Positions 1 to 11,956 of a stretch of 64,000 bases of DNA are shown here, piece after piece (the stretch's first letter is position 1; the number at the start of each line of letters is the position of its first letter). Under the pieces are notes generated by a model. The model saw only the letters and a list, made by a program, of their open reading frames with translations. It made no database searches and was not told the DNA's origin. The DNA comes from Chinchilla lanigera (lineage: Eukaryota; Chordata; Mammalia; Rodentia; Chinchillidae), in assembly GCF_000276665.1 (NCBI RefSeq), contig NW_004955466.1, positions 7,096,081-7,160,080 on the forward strand. The letters are read 5' to 3'. Made by a program: the position numbers and the translations under genes.

Positions 1-957
1 CTGATGTTGTTGAAGTTCCTTACACTCTTAAAATCTTCTGGTCCTGCCCAATTAGCATTTTAAAATTCCTCTTTGCTATTGTTTATTTTTTGATCTAAAA
101 TCTTCTTCCTCTCCTGAAGCTCATCTCATCTCAGTTGTGGGGGGTGGCATACCACACAATATAAGAGGGTTGTAGTTTTGAATTCAACATGGCAGTGGCC
201 ATTAATCTACACCCTGACCCTTCTACACGTGTGACTTGCTACTCAAGGTGTCTCAGCTTTAAGCTAGATAGTTGCTCCTCCTTCAAGCATGGTGTCCATG
301 TTCCAAGATCAAAGAAAAGGAAGGATTAACAGGAAAGTCTTTCACTAGCAAGGTTTTATCTGGGAAGGGCTGTTTCCCCTGAGGTCTTTTGGTTATTTCT
401 ACTGGCTAGAATCATGTTAGATGGTAATCTTAGGTTGAGGAAGAGTTTAGAATCAGTCTTGTTTCCTATCCATAATGTTAAAAGAAATTGAGGGATTAGT
501 TATTAAAATGGACATTGAGTTATCCTTCACTCATTCTCCTGAGCATTGCGGCTCATGTGGGAAGTCTACCACTGTGGAAGATTTCATACACCGCTTTTAT
601 GTAACTTCACTCTATCATCACATATTTAAAATCACATGCACTAGGTTCAGAGGATTTGTCAGTAATATTAACCAAGTATAATTGAATGAAACCTCACATA
701 AAGGACAAATGTCTGGAAATGTTTCATGCAAAATGATTTTCACAAAAAACCAAGATCTGAAGATGTGAGTACTTAGTTAAAGAAAGACAAACTTGGAGAA
801 AAAATCATTTTCACTTGTGTCCTGAGTTTAAAGTGGTCATAATCTAAACAGGCCTGAGTAGAATTCATACCAAACAAGCATGAAATTACCAAAATCAAAA
901 TACCTGGAGGCTAATTCTTACCTCACACGTGCATAGAGGTGTAGAATGCTAGTGTGA
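1..957. other. Unassigned AT-rich DNA
   Basis: No gene, RNA gene or repeat is recognised here. The only open frame of note (475-681, 68 codons) has no recognisable motif and the size expected by chance. Confidence 0.4.
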
Positions 958-1195
958 AGGCATTGTGAAGAGTTTGAAAATACAAAGAATTAAAAATATA
1001 TGAGTTTCTGTTTTAGTATTTAGATCTTTGATCCATGTTGACTTTAGCTTAGCGAATGGTGGTAGACATGGGTCTAATTTTAGTCTTTGGTAAGTGGAGA
1101 ACCAGTTTTCCCAGCACCATTTGTTAAAAATGCTATCTTTCTTCCAGTGAACATATCTGGCCCCTTTGTCAAAGATAAGGTGGCTGAGTGTGAAG
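958..1195 (-). mobile_element. L1 ORF2 fragment, inverted 5' part of a twin-primed insertion
   Basis: Read on the minus strand, this encodes a stretch typical of the L1 ORF2 C-terminal half: FDKGA, then a Trp-Lys-Lys-Asp stretch, FNKWCWENW, LKLDPCLPPFAKLKS, and WIKDLNTKTETH. It abuts, head to head, the plus-strand L1 part starting at 1196, whose first residues (VGRNLEGIGVGREFMN) follow almost directly in a normal L1. A flipped 5' piece next to a 3' piece in the opposite orientation is the known mark of twin priming during L1 integration. The frame is decayed and not functional. Confidence 0.75.
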
Positions 1196-2194
1196 AGAAG
1201 GTAAGTAGAAATCTTGAAGGAATAGGGGTAGGCAGAGAGTTCATGAACAAAAACTAAACTGCATGGGAAATACTTCAAAGAATCAACGACTGGGATCTTA
1301 TCTTATTAAAAAGGTTTTGCACATCAAAAGAAATCAGTAACAGACTGAAAAGAAAACCCATGAATTGGGAAAAAAAATTAGCCAACTCTCCCTCAGACAA
1401 AAGACTTCTATCTAGAATATATAAAGAATTTTTAAAAATCAGACTCTCCAAAATTCAAAGACTCAATCCAAAAATGGGCATCAGAGATAAATACACTCTT
1501 CTCAGACGAAGAAATACAAATAGCAAATAAATATATAAAAAAAGTTAAACATCACTGGTCATTTGAAAAATGCAAATTAAAACAACACTTAGATTCCATC
1601 TCAACCCAGAAAGAATGGCTATCAAAAAAACCCACAAAAAACCCAATAACAAATACTGGAGGGGCTGTGGGAAAAAGGAACCATTCTCCACTGTTGGTGG
1701 GAGTGTACACTGGTACAACCACTGTGGAAATTAGTGTGGAGATTCCTCAAAAAACTAGGATTAGAGGTCTCATTTGACCCAGCTATTCCCTTTCTGGGTA
1801 TTTTTCCAGAAGAACTGAAAACATCATACCACAGCGATATGTGCACACCCATGTTTACAGCAGCACAATTTGTCATAGCTAAATCTTGGAAATGACCCAA
1901 ATGCCAATCAACTGAGGAATGGAAAAAAAGTTGTGGTACTTTTATGCAATGGAGGGTTACTCAGCCATAAAGAAAGATAAACTCAAGGCTTTTATAAGGA
2001 AATGTGTGCAACTAGAGACCATACTCATAAGTAAAATAAACCACACTCACATGTGTAAATATCATATTGTCTCCTTACTGTAAGAAACTGAAAGAGTAAA
2101 TAAAATCCAAAAGGTACAGATATTGTGAAGGGAAAGAAACTGCTGAAAAGGAAAAAGAAACTAGGATGGGGGAAAGGAGAAAAGCAGGAAGAGA

Positions 2195-2234
<40 letters not shown>

Positions 2235-2470
2235 AGCTAAGATAATTATACTACTAATTACTATTAGTTTATTGGAAGGAACAGTTATTGATTATATTGT
2301 TTGATCAATTTAATACTCCTACATGTGGTAATCTGAGCAACTACTTTGAAGATAACAATATGCAATCTAACAACCTAATATCATCTTGCTTTGAAATTCT
2401 GTATCATTTTCATTGTCTTTTTATTCTCTTTTTAAAAACATAATGAGTACCAAGCATTTACAATTTAAAA
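1196..2470 (+). mobile_element. L1, ORF2 C-terminus through 3' tail (type A)
   Basis: The plus strand gives VGRNLEGIGVGREFMN, then LQRINDWDLI, WEKK and ANS..SDKRLLSRIYKE in broken frames, followed by the CH-rich 'animal..GGAVGK' type 3' region of L1. A (GATA)n tract (2195-2232) interrupts it before a 3' tail that I call type A (about 2255-2470: GGAACAGTTATTGATTA, then AATCTGAGCAACTA). The same tail recurs near 10.95, 30.4, 46.25 and 49.74 kb. Many stops; a dead copy. Confidence 0.75.
2195..2232. repeat. (GATA)n microsatellite
   Basis: About nine uninterrupted copies of a GATA/AGAT tetranucleotide, inside the 3' region of an L1. Likely length-polymorphic. Confidence 0.95.
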
Positions 2471-3018
2471 ATAAACTTCTGCCATGTTTTAGATCATTGA
2501 AATTCATGGAATTCTTAGTTCATTACTTTAAAATTTTCAGTGAATTTGTCAATAATACATTTTAGAACTTTCTTTGGAAGTTTTCTATCCTAATAAGAAA
2601 ATATAGAAGTACACCACTGGGGAAAGCACCTGTTCCTTCGCTACAGCATGGTTGGTTGAAATGACATATGGAAAATAATATGCTATGAACTAAAATTAAT
2701 TTCTCTGTCAGCAAATGCTGCTGGAGACTCCCGGGGAAAATGTTGCTGCTACTGATTTAGAGAAGGGATAATTTGAATAAATTATCCAGTATGAAAGTAC
2801 AGTTATGGGGTTGAATAAAAGTGCTTTAAAATTTGTCTGCTCAAGGTATTTTTAAAATTATTTTTAAATAATTACTGTACGGATAACTGCATCTTTGTGA
2901 ATCACTGCATGAAAAACATACAGAGATTATATACTCTCACCATAAAATGGATTATTTAATGTATTCCTCAGGATCAGCTGTGGCATAATTTGGTGACATA
3001 TTAATTCAAATTTAAAAT
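2471..3018. other. Unassigned AT-rich DNA
   Basis: I recognise no gene or repeat family. The sequence is low in CpG and rich in A/T runs. Confidence 0.35.
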
Positions 3019-3098
3019 GTTCTGTCTTTGCCCTCTCCCTCCCCTCCTTCTACCCCTCCCTTCCTTCCTTGGCCCCTCCCTCCCCCTCTCTTCCAGTC
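3019..3098. repeat. Pyrimidine-rich low-complexity tract
   Basis: The plus strand is almost pure C/T with irregular CCCTCC and CTTCC units. Open frames crossing it on both strands (3012-3305) are low-complexity artefacts. Confidence 0.85.
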
Positions 3099-3449
3099 CC
3101 AAGATCTCACAAGTGCTAGTTTACCATTCAGATACATCTCCAGACCTTCAAGGGCGCTACAGTGACATAGCACTTCAGTATGCTGGGCTTTTGCGTTCGC
3201 CATCTCAGAGCAGGTTGTCAAATAATGTAGCAGGAAAAGAAGGACTGGAACGTCTACCAGGGGCATTTTACTGCCTTGGCAGGAAATGATTCTGGTCACT
3301 TCCACTTACGTTCCTTTGGGAAGAATTAACTTATAGCTCTATTAATTACAATATGGTGGGAAATACAGTTTCTTGTGTGGTCAGGAAATAAAAGAGATTT
3401 ATTAATGGTACAGATTATTAATAATGTTTTCAACTTTATTTTTTGCTTT

Positions 3450-3605
3450 AATTAAAATATCTATTAGTATCTGCTTATATTACACAGTGCTTACGTTCCT
3501 TGTGGGGAGTTTGTACACATACAAAACACATCTTAATTCTTTTTCCCTTCCCTTCCCCTCCTCTTTCCTCTTCTATTTCTCCAGATCGTAATGTTAAGTG
3601 GAAAA
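3450..3605 (-). mobile_element. L1 3' tail fragment (type B)
   Basis: The reverse strand reads a purine-rich GGGAAGGGAA stretch, AAGAATTAAGATGTGTTTTG, a TACAAACTCC segment and AAGGAACGTAAGC..TGT before an A/T-rich end. This pattern recurs at 3.9, 11.4, 38.5, 44.5 and 48.9 kb, so it is a genuine dispersed repeat. The copies end in CTAATAAAAA-type sequence, consistent with an L1 3'UTR. Subfamily not named. Confidence 0.6.
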
Positions 3606-3640
3606 AATCACGTATACTTGATTACATATGACACAATTTC

Positions 3641-3724
3641 TCTCTAAATAAGCATTTTCTTCCTTAATTTTGGGCACTGTGATATTTTGTCTCAGCAACA
3701 ATGAGAGAAAAGTAACCAAAGCAG
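3641..3724 (+). mobile_element. 3' end of a MaLR-type LTR
   Basis: An AAATAAG.. CTTCCTTAAT.. GATATTTTGTCTCAGCAA.. GAGAAAAGTAACCAA sequence matches the 3' end of the complete LTR at 7192-7675 nearly base for base. Only this end is visible. Confidence 0.6.
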
Positions 3725-3889
3725 ACAGTCTAGTCAGGGTACAAATGCCCATCTAAACAAGAGCAGTTGTAAGAGTAGAACCACGAGATTGATTGCTGGA
3801 AAGAGCAGTTTAGTAGAGAGTAAAGATGCAGTTATGATAAAACAAATTAAATATTCATTCAATAACTCTAAAACTAATTTAAGAATTTC

Positions 3890-4078
3890 TTTTGTCATTA
3901 AAATTTCTTTATTTCTTTTTTATGACATATTTGCTATATATAATGATTACATTCACCACAGGAAGGTTCATGCATGTGCAAAACACAGCTTAATTATTTC
4001 TATCTCCCCTTCCTTTCCCCTTACTCCCACCTATTCCACCTCTTGGTTTGCTTCCCATTTGCAAAAGTAATTAACCAT
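3890..4078 (-). mobile_element. L1 3' tail fragment (type B)
   Basis: This is a second antisense copy of the type B tail. It carries ATAATGATTACATTCACCAC, a TGCAAAACACA..TTAATT segment, a C/T-rich block and CCCATTTGCAAAAGTAA. The overlapping open frame (3789-4070) is a by-product of the repeat. Confidence 0.6.
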
Positions 4079-4084
4079 AGTAAC

Positions 4085-4450
4085 AATCATATCACAGATG
4101 TTCTTGAGTACTTATGTCCTTAGTAACTTTACATATATGAACTCAATATGTACAGTCCAGTGACTTACCATGTGGGTTTGTCTATATGTTCTTGGACTGA
4201 CATTGTAAAATACCAGCAGATCAGTTTTATTCACTTATTTCTATTAAGGTGAGCATACCAAGGTGAGTCCTATCCTCATAAATTTTAAGTGGACTGTGCA
4301 TTATAGTCGACTATAGATAGGTACAATGGTATATAGGAGCTCACTGATGCCTATTCAACTTGCTCAACTGAAACTTTATGCTCATTTATCACAAATTCTT
4401 TATTTCTCTCTCTGGTCCTTTTCAACCACAACATACACACAAAAAAATCT
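4085..4450 (-). mobile_element. Old L1M 3'UTR fragment
   Basis: A diverged segment resembles the antisense of mammalian L1M 3'UTRs: a CATTATAGTCGACTATAG-like portion, then CTCAACTGAAACTTTATG and a TCACAAATTC region. It sits next to a younger type B tail. Family assignment is by recall and divergence is high. Confidence 0.45.
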
Positions 4451-7190
4451 GGATTTTTTTTTTTTTGTCAAATTTGCCTAACACTACAGCCTTAACAGTC
4501 GCATGGTTCACTTGTCAAGGGACAGCAGGTAAAAACCAGTACAGTGTCTCACTGTCATGCAACAAAGTCACCAGTTACCCATTCTACAATGTGTGTCCCC
4601 CCAGCATGGTCTTACTAAGTCAATTCCATACTGTAGCATCCTACTTCCCTTTACCATATTCTGTTTTGGTCAGAAACAGTAATTAGTTGAAGACAGCAGG
4701 GAGTTAAACAACTGTTTAAACAAGCTGGAATTTTATTTTTTATAAGATAGAACATCTTACAGCCATTAAAGCAACTTCTTAATGGGCCAATATCTCAGAG
4801 TCTACTTTTGCTCCCAGTTATCTTTGGTTATTTGCCTGTTTTCTTTACAATCCACTTTACACCTATTGTTCTCTATTCTGCTTCAAACTACAGAACTGGG
4901 TCTCTAAAAACTATGTTTTCCAGACTTTTGGTAGTTGGGTTTTTGTTAAATTCTTCCACAGCTGCAGGAAGACTTGAAAGTAGGAGCAAGAGAGAACAAT
5001 TCTGATCTGGCTCTGAGTGCATCAACAGTTGCTATAGTAGCAGGTGGTGATTTAAGAGCAGTGAAGAGCAGATTGCTGTGACTTCCCTCTAGCCAGCCAA
5101 CTTTCCATGCCTTCTAGCTCTGGTAGGTATATAACTCTGTAGAACTTTTGTTCTCTGCTTGCTAGAAGGTGTATGTAAATGGACTCCATTTCAAAGATAT
5201 GATGGTTCCTTTATTTCAGAGTAACATCTTTTCATCCTTCTGCTCCTCCAGCCTTTTGCATATATTTTAACAAATTTTCTGTATTATAGTCTCCCTTCTT
5301 GAAATAGTTCATACGGATTTTGTTTTTCTATGTAGCCCCTGATTGATACTGAGCACCACTGGAGGTACCCCAGGGAAAAAAGATTGTGAAAATAAGAATC
5401 TGACGAAACTTGAACAAAATGGAGAATTCATTACCAGTGGAAAATAACGACACTGATAATCTATGACATGCTTTATTTTTACAACTACTTAAACTATTAT
5501 GTGATGAACCCTGCAAAAGGATGCCTTAGATGATAGGACTTTGGAGCCCAGTTGGACAATAAGCCTGGCCATTACATGGGTAATGATAGCTTAAGGATGG
5601 TGAGATGATTTGGTCAGTCTGATAGATTAGAGAGTTTACACAGAGAAAATAAGTGCAAAGCTCAAGACTTTCATTTCCAAGAAAGGCAGAAAGCTGAAAA
5701 CCAAAGTCAGAGTTTGTTTTATAATTTGTAAATTGCAATGTAAGTAATATTTACACACTTTCTAAGTATCTCAGGTATAAGTGAAGGCCTTAATTGGAAT
5801 GTAGCATATAAAGGAAATCTGGGAACTTGAATCATTCAATTTCCCAAGCATCCTTACCAATACTAGATTTTTTCCCCTCTTTAATAAGGAGGCGAACATG
5901 CTCAAAGCAGGTGCTTTAAAGATGATACATATTCTTCCTGAGATCGAGCAATTATATCAATTACTTCTAGACCCATAACTAGAGTCATAGAAGAGAGCTC
6001 TGGATGAAAATGTAAAAATTCTAACTGGGGGAGCAAGCTAAGTCTGAACCAAAAAATGCTAATTTGTAACAGCAGATATTTAGAAACCATGTGTTGGAAT
6101 GGATTCTAGGAGTCTCAGTGGGAGATTATGGAGATCAGCTAGTAAGTGGAGTTTGACCATAGCAGTGCATCTTACAGATAGACCCAGGGATTCAGCATAA
6201 ACATCCCAAGTGGCTTAATTTGTTCTTAAAACAGAGTTCGGATAGACATATGCAGCAGGTAGGAAAGCCATAACATTGGTTCTTTGATCTGTAGAACAGG
6301 ACGTTTTATTTGTCCACTAGCTTCCCCAGGAATTTCCTCTTCTTATCGCCATGTATGCCAGATTACGGCTTTATTTGTGAAAGTAGTGTAAAGCCTAGCC
6401 CTCTCACGGAGGATGAAAGTGGAAGAGGTACTGATTCTTATCACACCTCATTTCACAGCTCTGTTTGGCAAGTGGATCATAGGGAATGATGATGGAGCAT
6501 CCTAAATCAAGTAGGTGGTAATTTTGGTTTACAGCTTCTGCTCCAGATGTGGCACACATATTTAAGCCAATCAACACAGCCCTTGACAGCTGATGTGCAT
6601 ACCAATCAGTGAAGACCTTGTTTTCCCCTCTGTGTTATCAACGGAGGACCACTGGAAGCAGTTTCTGCTGGCAGGGAGAGGATCACACAGCACTCCTCCT
6701 CTCAAATGTGTGAGATTTGCTGGGCGGCTGTTTCCAAAGTGAAAGACAAGTTGCCTATCATTGCAAAAAATGGCAGAGAGGGATTCCTTTGAACTTTGGA
6801 AATAGTGCTCACCACTCCGAATGTGCTGCTCTCACTCACTTGCTAAGCAGCTGAAGCAAATGATTGTTTTGTATGTGGCATGGAGCAAAACAAGGTTTAT
6901 ACTTGGTCCAAGTGTCAATGCCAACTCCTTTACCTTTAGGCATTTTGACCCAGCTCATGTGATGGTGCTGAAGTCTGTGACAAGAAAGGTGTAATACTAC
7001 AAATACTGGCATGTCCATTTTTGAAAGACACAATCTACCACACTGTTAGAAAGCTAAGTGAGCAGTAGAATTAAGCTTATAGATCTATTTTGGGACGTGG
7101 TTATGGCTAATTCAGGAACTGTAGTTGGCTTCAGTCTATGGATGAGATTCACGGTGAATTCAGCGAAGTTAAAAAAATGAATCAAGGGTT
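4451..7190. other. Unassigned intergenic DNA
   Basis: No coding exon or confidently named repeat was found over 2.7 kb. The minus strand between about 5900 and 7030 has several short open stretches (5902-6090, 6836-7033) with leftover codon-like character. It could be internal sequence of an old endogenous retrovirus, but no protease, RT, RNase H or integrase motif was seen, so no call is made. Confidence 0.3.
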
Positions 7191-7675
7191 TGTTATGGTT
7201 GATACATTGTGTCAACTTGAAGAGTCTGGAAGCTTAACTAAGTGACTCAGCAGTTCTACATCCTGGAGTGAAAAGGACGCGCCCTTCCTGCTCTAGGATG
7301 TTGTTCATTGTGTCAGCTTGAGAAGTTTAGAAGGTTAAATCAGTGACTCAGCAGGGGGCCAGGTTCTTTACTTTGTATTCATGCTGAGCTTGTGCAGGAG
7401 GAGGACATGGAGATTAGTGAGTGCTACAGGCCCCCTGGGTGGGGCAGCCTGCTTACAATATAAGGGAGGGAAAGAGGCTTCTCCCCCTTTTGCTCTTGCT
7501 GCTTTTGCCGTCTTCTGCCACCTTGAAGTGTTGCTCCTATGCCCTGCCACCCTGCCTTGGAACCAGCGCATTATCACTGAAACCTCCACAAACTGTAAGC
7601 TAAATAAACCTTTCCTTCCTTAATTCTGGGTATCAGGTATTTTGTCTCAGCAAGGAGAGAAAAGTAACCAAGACA
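7191..7675 (+). mobile_element. Solo MaLR-like LTR with internal duplication
   Basis: The element begins TGTTATGG, ends AAGACA, and is flanked by GGTTT at 7187-7191 and 7676-7680, a candidate 5-bp target duplication. The left copy overlaps the first base of the LTR, so the exact edge is ambiguous by one base. A TATA-like ATATAAG lies near 7458 and an AATAAA polyadenylation signal at 7603-7608. The end matches the LTR end at 3641-3724 and the antisense LTR at 37307-37784. About 60 bp at its start is repeated 108 bp downstream (7191-7253 and 7299-7353). No internal retroviral region is attached, so it is a solo LTR. Confidence 0.7.
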
Positions 7676-7680
7676 GGTTT

Positions 7681-10177
7681 GCTGGGAAACGTTAAGGCTT
7701 TTTTTTAGCTGTAAAAGAATTCCTGCCTGCCTCACTTATTCTCCTTATTCCCATAAAAGGAGTGCACTGTGCTCAATTTATCATGTCTGGTGAGTATTCT
7801 GCCCAAGTGTCTTCCAGCGCAGCAGTGACTCTTTACTGCCTACTTTGAGTGGGATAATATCAAATATCACGGGGATGGTTTTTATGAGGATACAGCAGCA
7901 TATTGTTCCTACTCTGTCATAATTCTTAAAAAAGCATTATTAATTACCAAGTCATTGTGTAAAGGAGGAGAGCAAAGACAAAGATGTACGAGGAAGTCAC
8001 ATTGTGCACACAGAGTGAAAGCTGGTCTTACCATCTATCCTCATTTCCTAACAGAAGTCAGAGGAGAGATGTAATAGTTTGATATACGATACACTACATG
8101 AGCACCGATGCACTAAACACGGAAACAGAGGTAGAATGGCAATGAAATATTGGCAAATGGCAGTTAATGAGTGAGCACCTCAGTAATTCCTTGACCTTGT
8201 AAAGCCACACTTCTGCAGCCCTCCCTAGCTCGCTCCATGACAACCTGTCCCAAGCAGCTCCTTAGGGCTGGCTCTACCACTACCCGAGGTGTCATAGGTG
8301 GTCCCCAGGAGTGGGAGTAGATGGAATGATACCTCCTGTGTTTATGCATAGTTGCTTCATTGATCAACTTCTGTGAAAAAATATCTCATTTCTGGCATTC
8401 TTACCTCCTGTTGCTCCCTGTGAAGACGCCCATCACAGGGCCTGTGGTATGGGAAGACCATGGAGATCTCTTCTAACCACACTGTTATATGCAGTCTCTC
8501 TGGACCTCTTCCCAGAGTTTCATTCCAAACAGTTTCTTCAATTCCTCTTCCACTAACCTGGCAATCCTCCAAGGGGGTGAGCTGGAGACAGACAGCAGAG
8601 GCCAGTGTTTCCGCAGACACAGAATGGGTACCACACATGCCAGGTGCTGATGGCTCTCAACCCAAGTCTAGGCTCCGTGCGGGGTCTCTCTTGCACACAC
8701 CTCCATTCCACAACTTCTTTTGGTCTTCTAGTGCTTCTTAGACATCACATTGGGCCATGGGCAGTGATGAGATACAGTGAGACAAGCAGAGCTCATCACT
8801 CATGGCCCCAAAGGAAGTTTAAGCTGTGGGCTCAGAAGCTATTTTAGGAGAAAACAGAAAAAGTTGGAAAGAGTCATGCTAGTGATGTGGTTGTCAGAGA
8901 GCGTAGCTTCCAACATGGTTGGGTACCTAGATACCAGCCTAATAATGACTTCCATTTCTTCCATACCCCACTTACTTTCAGCATAAGAATGCTAGGTAGG
9001 GGCAGAAATGGGATGGCTGAGGACCAAGGTTAAATATTTCTAAAGCATCTATTTTGCATCTCTCTTTGATTTAAATCTTCTGATAATTTCCCATTGGCTT
9101 CCAAATAAAACCATATTCCTGAACACGTGAGAGGCACTTGCATCAGGTCTTTGCGTGCCTTTACAGCTTGGTCTCTGGTATCACTTTGTGAGTACTGACG
9201 TGACAAAGTGCCACAGGCTGGTGGTTCTCCTTGTCTGCTTACTTGGTGCCTGTAGGTAAGTTGATCAGCTTTTCTGAACTTGTTTCTTCACTTATAAAAA
9301 AATCAGATTAATAATGCTGTATTTGAATTTATATTGTGAGGACTAAATAGGATAATATACACAAGTAGGTAAAATGGTCATTAATTAGTCTTCAGAAAAA
9401 CATGGGTGAAATGGTGACATTGTAACATTTAATGTGACAACAATTTATATAAAAAAAATTGTGATTAAGTCCATAGTAGGAACTCAATTATACAACAAAA
9501 GTCATACACATATAAATGTAGGCATTTAGTAAAAAGGTAAAAGAGTGAACATAAATATACTTTTATATTCTTGGATCCTCTGGGAGTAGATGCCATAATA
9601 GACTCAAGAGTTTAGTTTCTTTGTTGGGATAATAATCCTATAAATGAGAGAAGGGGAAGGACGCAGGATTGGGCAGAAATAGTCTCAAAAAAGCTATGTG
9701 AAAGGAAAGAAGAGAGAACAGGGTTGGATAGGAAGGACTCACAAGACAGGTATTCTGCCAACCAACAGGGAGCACACTGACCCTGGGAGAAATCCTACTC
9801 TAGGCATTCTTGGCCAGGCCAAGGCTTATGCTCAGTTCCTGGGTGGTGCTGCCTGGGAAAAGTGTGGTCCCAGTTCAAAGGCTTAGACGGACCCTAAGGT
9901 GTTAGCATCTGGAAGCTGCCAGCTGCCTGTGCTCCTGCTGCTGTGCTGGGAGGGCTGTTTTTGAGGGAGGCCTAAGTCCCTTATATCCATTGCGGATGAA
10001 TTTGTATCCTTTGCTTAAGAAAAGTAAGAATTTAAAAATTATGCCCTTCTCTTTTCTCGTAATTTTCCTTATTTTCAGAATACTTTACTATTCAGAAAGT
10101 TTCTATTGTTGTTGTTTCTGCAATACTACAGATTGTATCTAGTGGCTTTCACATTGAAGCATGTCTCCTGGCATTTT
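7681..10177. other. Unassigned intergenic DNA
   Basis: No recognisable exon or named repeat. The part from about 8160 to 8900 and from 9700 to 9960 is less AT-rich than its surroundings. Overlapping open frames on both strands (8357-8638, 8460-8741, 8605-8847) are under 95 codons and share no motif. An L2-like stretch may lie at 9060-9270, too weak to call. Confidence 0.35.
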
Positions 10178-10305
10178 TTATTCTTTGATTATGAGTCATG
10201 AGACAAGGTCTCGCTAAGTCACTAAGTTGCCCAGGCTGGGCTTGAACTTGCAATCCTCCTGCCTCAGCCTCCCAAAGTACTGGGATTACAGGTGTTTCTG
10301 CCACT
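10178..10305 (-). mobile_element. B1 SINE
   Basis: The antisense of a 7SL-derived B1 is clear: GAGACAAGGTCTC, GCCCAGGCTGGGCTTGAAC, CCTCCTGCCTCAGCCTCCCA and CTGGGATTACAGGTG. A T-rich start at the left marks the A-tail side. Boundaries are approximate. Confidence 0.9.
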
Positions 10306-10909
10306 CCTAATTTAGCATCAGATTTTAATTATGCCCATTTCATTTCTATACAATAAGCTGTCTGCAGTGCTTGAACTTGTAGTTATGATAATTATTATCA
10401 AAACTAATATGTGCTTGATGCTTATTACATGCCAGATTGTATATTTAGTGTTTACCCTGCATTTTTTTTTTTTTTAGTATCTGAAATGATAGTCTTTTCC
10501 CATTTCACCTTCCAGGAGTCTTCCAGAAAAACAACAGAACCTGCCTTTGGTTAGCTTGTTAGATGAAATGAGGAAGTGAACAGAACTGCAGGGGCCTGAG
10601 GGAAGGGGTAGGAGCTGGGACCACAAGGGTGGGCAGCACAGCTTGGCTCAGTGTGGCTCCAGGGCTCTGGACGCTCCTGTGCTCTCTGTCCCACCAGTCA
10701 GTCCTCCTCTCTCCTCACAGGCATGCACTATGGCCTGTAGAGCCTTGGTCTCAGCAGGCAGAGGTCAAATGCACAAACTGTTCCATCTCAACTGCAGTGT
10801 GTGGAGTGAGAGGATATTCAGACTCTTTGGCTTCTTTCATGGTGGAAAGATTCACATGTTGGGGAGTCCTTGAAGCGAGAAGAAGAAAGGGAAAATTAAA
10901 AAAATTACG

Positions 10910-10936
10910 CACACTCACACACACACACATACACAT
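10910..10936. repeat. (CA)n microsatellite
   Basis: A short imperfect CA repeat that immediately precedes an L1 type A tail. Confidence 0.85.
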
Positions 10937-10939
10937 GAT

Positions 10940-11110
10940 AGCTAAAATAATTTTACTGATATTTTCTAGTAGTTCACTGAAAGGAACAGTCAGTGCTTAT
11001 ATTACTTGATCAATTTTGCATGCCTATATCTTGTAATCTGAGCAAGTAGTTTGAAGATAACAGTATGCAATATAATAACCATTGTTAATTTCCTGTCATC
11101 TTGGATGTCA
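10940..11110 (+). mobile_element. L1 3' tail fragment (type A)
   Basis: GATAGCTAAAATAATT, AAAGGAACAGTCAGTGCTTA, a TTGATCAATTTTGCATG block, TCTTGTAATCTGAGCAA and TTGAAGATAACAGTATGCAA match the tail at 46210-46460 closely. It starts just after a CA tract, as the copy at 2.2 kb starts after a GATA tract. Confidence 0.65.
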
Positions 11111-11357
11111 TCCTGTCATCTTTTCCTGTCAGCTCAGGGCCCTTAGATCTTTCTCAAAGGGGAAAGGGACCAAGAGGACCAAGAGGGAAGGGGACCAAGA
11201 GGGTGGAGGGAGGCGAGGCATAAGGGATGAAAGAAGGAATTGGGATATGGATGTTCACGTACCAGATCCGAGTTGTTTCCATATAACTTAAATACGTTAT
11301 TTTCTATAACACATAACTTACTGTTTTACAATGGACTGCTTTTCTTTAGGCTTTTTA

Positions 11358-11575
11358 AAAGTAAATGTTAATTTTTATTTGTAGATGTGAGCAGTACATA
11401 ACGATCACATTCCTCACGGGCAGTTGGCGCTCAGACAGAGCACACCTCAGCTCTTTTTCCATCCCTGTCTTCCCCTCTGCCACCCCCTCCTTCCATCTCT
11501 TGATCCCCTTCCCTTTTGCAAAAATCACCTCCTTATTTCCCATTGTCTATCGTTTATTTTGCTCTTCATGTTTTG
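11358..11575 (-). mobile_element. L1 3' tail fragment (type B)
   Basis: Antisense copy of type B with ACATAACGATCACATTCCTC, a CTCTTTTTCCATCCC block, CTTTTGCAAAAATCACC and CCCATTGTCTATCGTTTATT. Open frames on both strands here (11355-11543, 11365-11673) arise from the repeat. Confidence 0.6.
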
Positions 11576-11956
11576 GATTTAAACATTCAATTTTTAAACG
11601 AGATTTGCCATTAGACAATGACGTCCTTAATAAAAAAATACCCCTCATCACTTTTTGTTATTCAGTGTATTAGTGTCCATGGATTTCTCAATCAAGATTC
11701 TAACTGATACTATTTCTCAGTTTTCTAGACCTTCATCTCTAAAAGAGAGTGGCAGGGACCATTTGAAACTCCTTCTTCTCTAAGTTACTTTTAGCATATC
11801 TTTCCTTGTGGCCCACATTCTGCTTAAAATAATGAAGACCCAGACAGGATGGAATTGTTCCTAACTTGCTCAAAAACCAGATGGTCACTAAAGTCAGGAT
11901 GCAAACATTTATCCTGGGAACTGCAGTGGTGAACATCCTGGGGATAGTCCCGTGTC

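Noticed and set aside
2195..2232. Possible CRISPR-like or structured array
   Set aside because: Simple GATA repeat; no spacers.
10629..11009. 126-codon plus-strand frame
   Set aside because: It runs into a CA microsatellite and an L1 tail; no motif.
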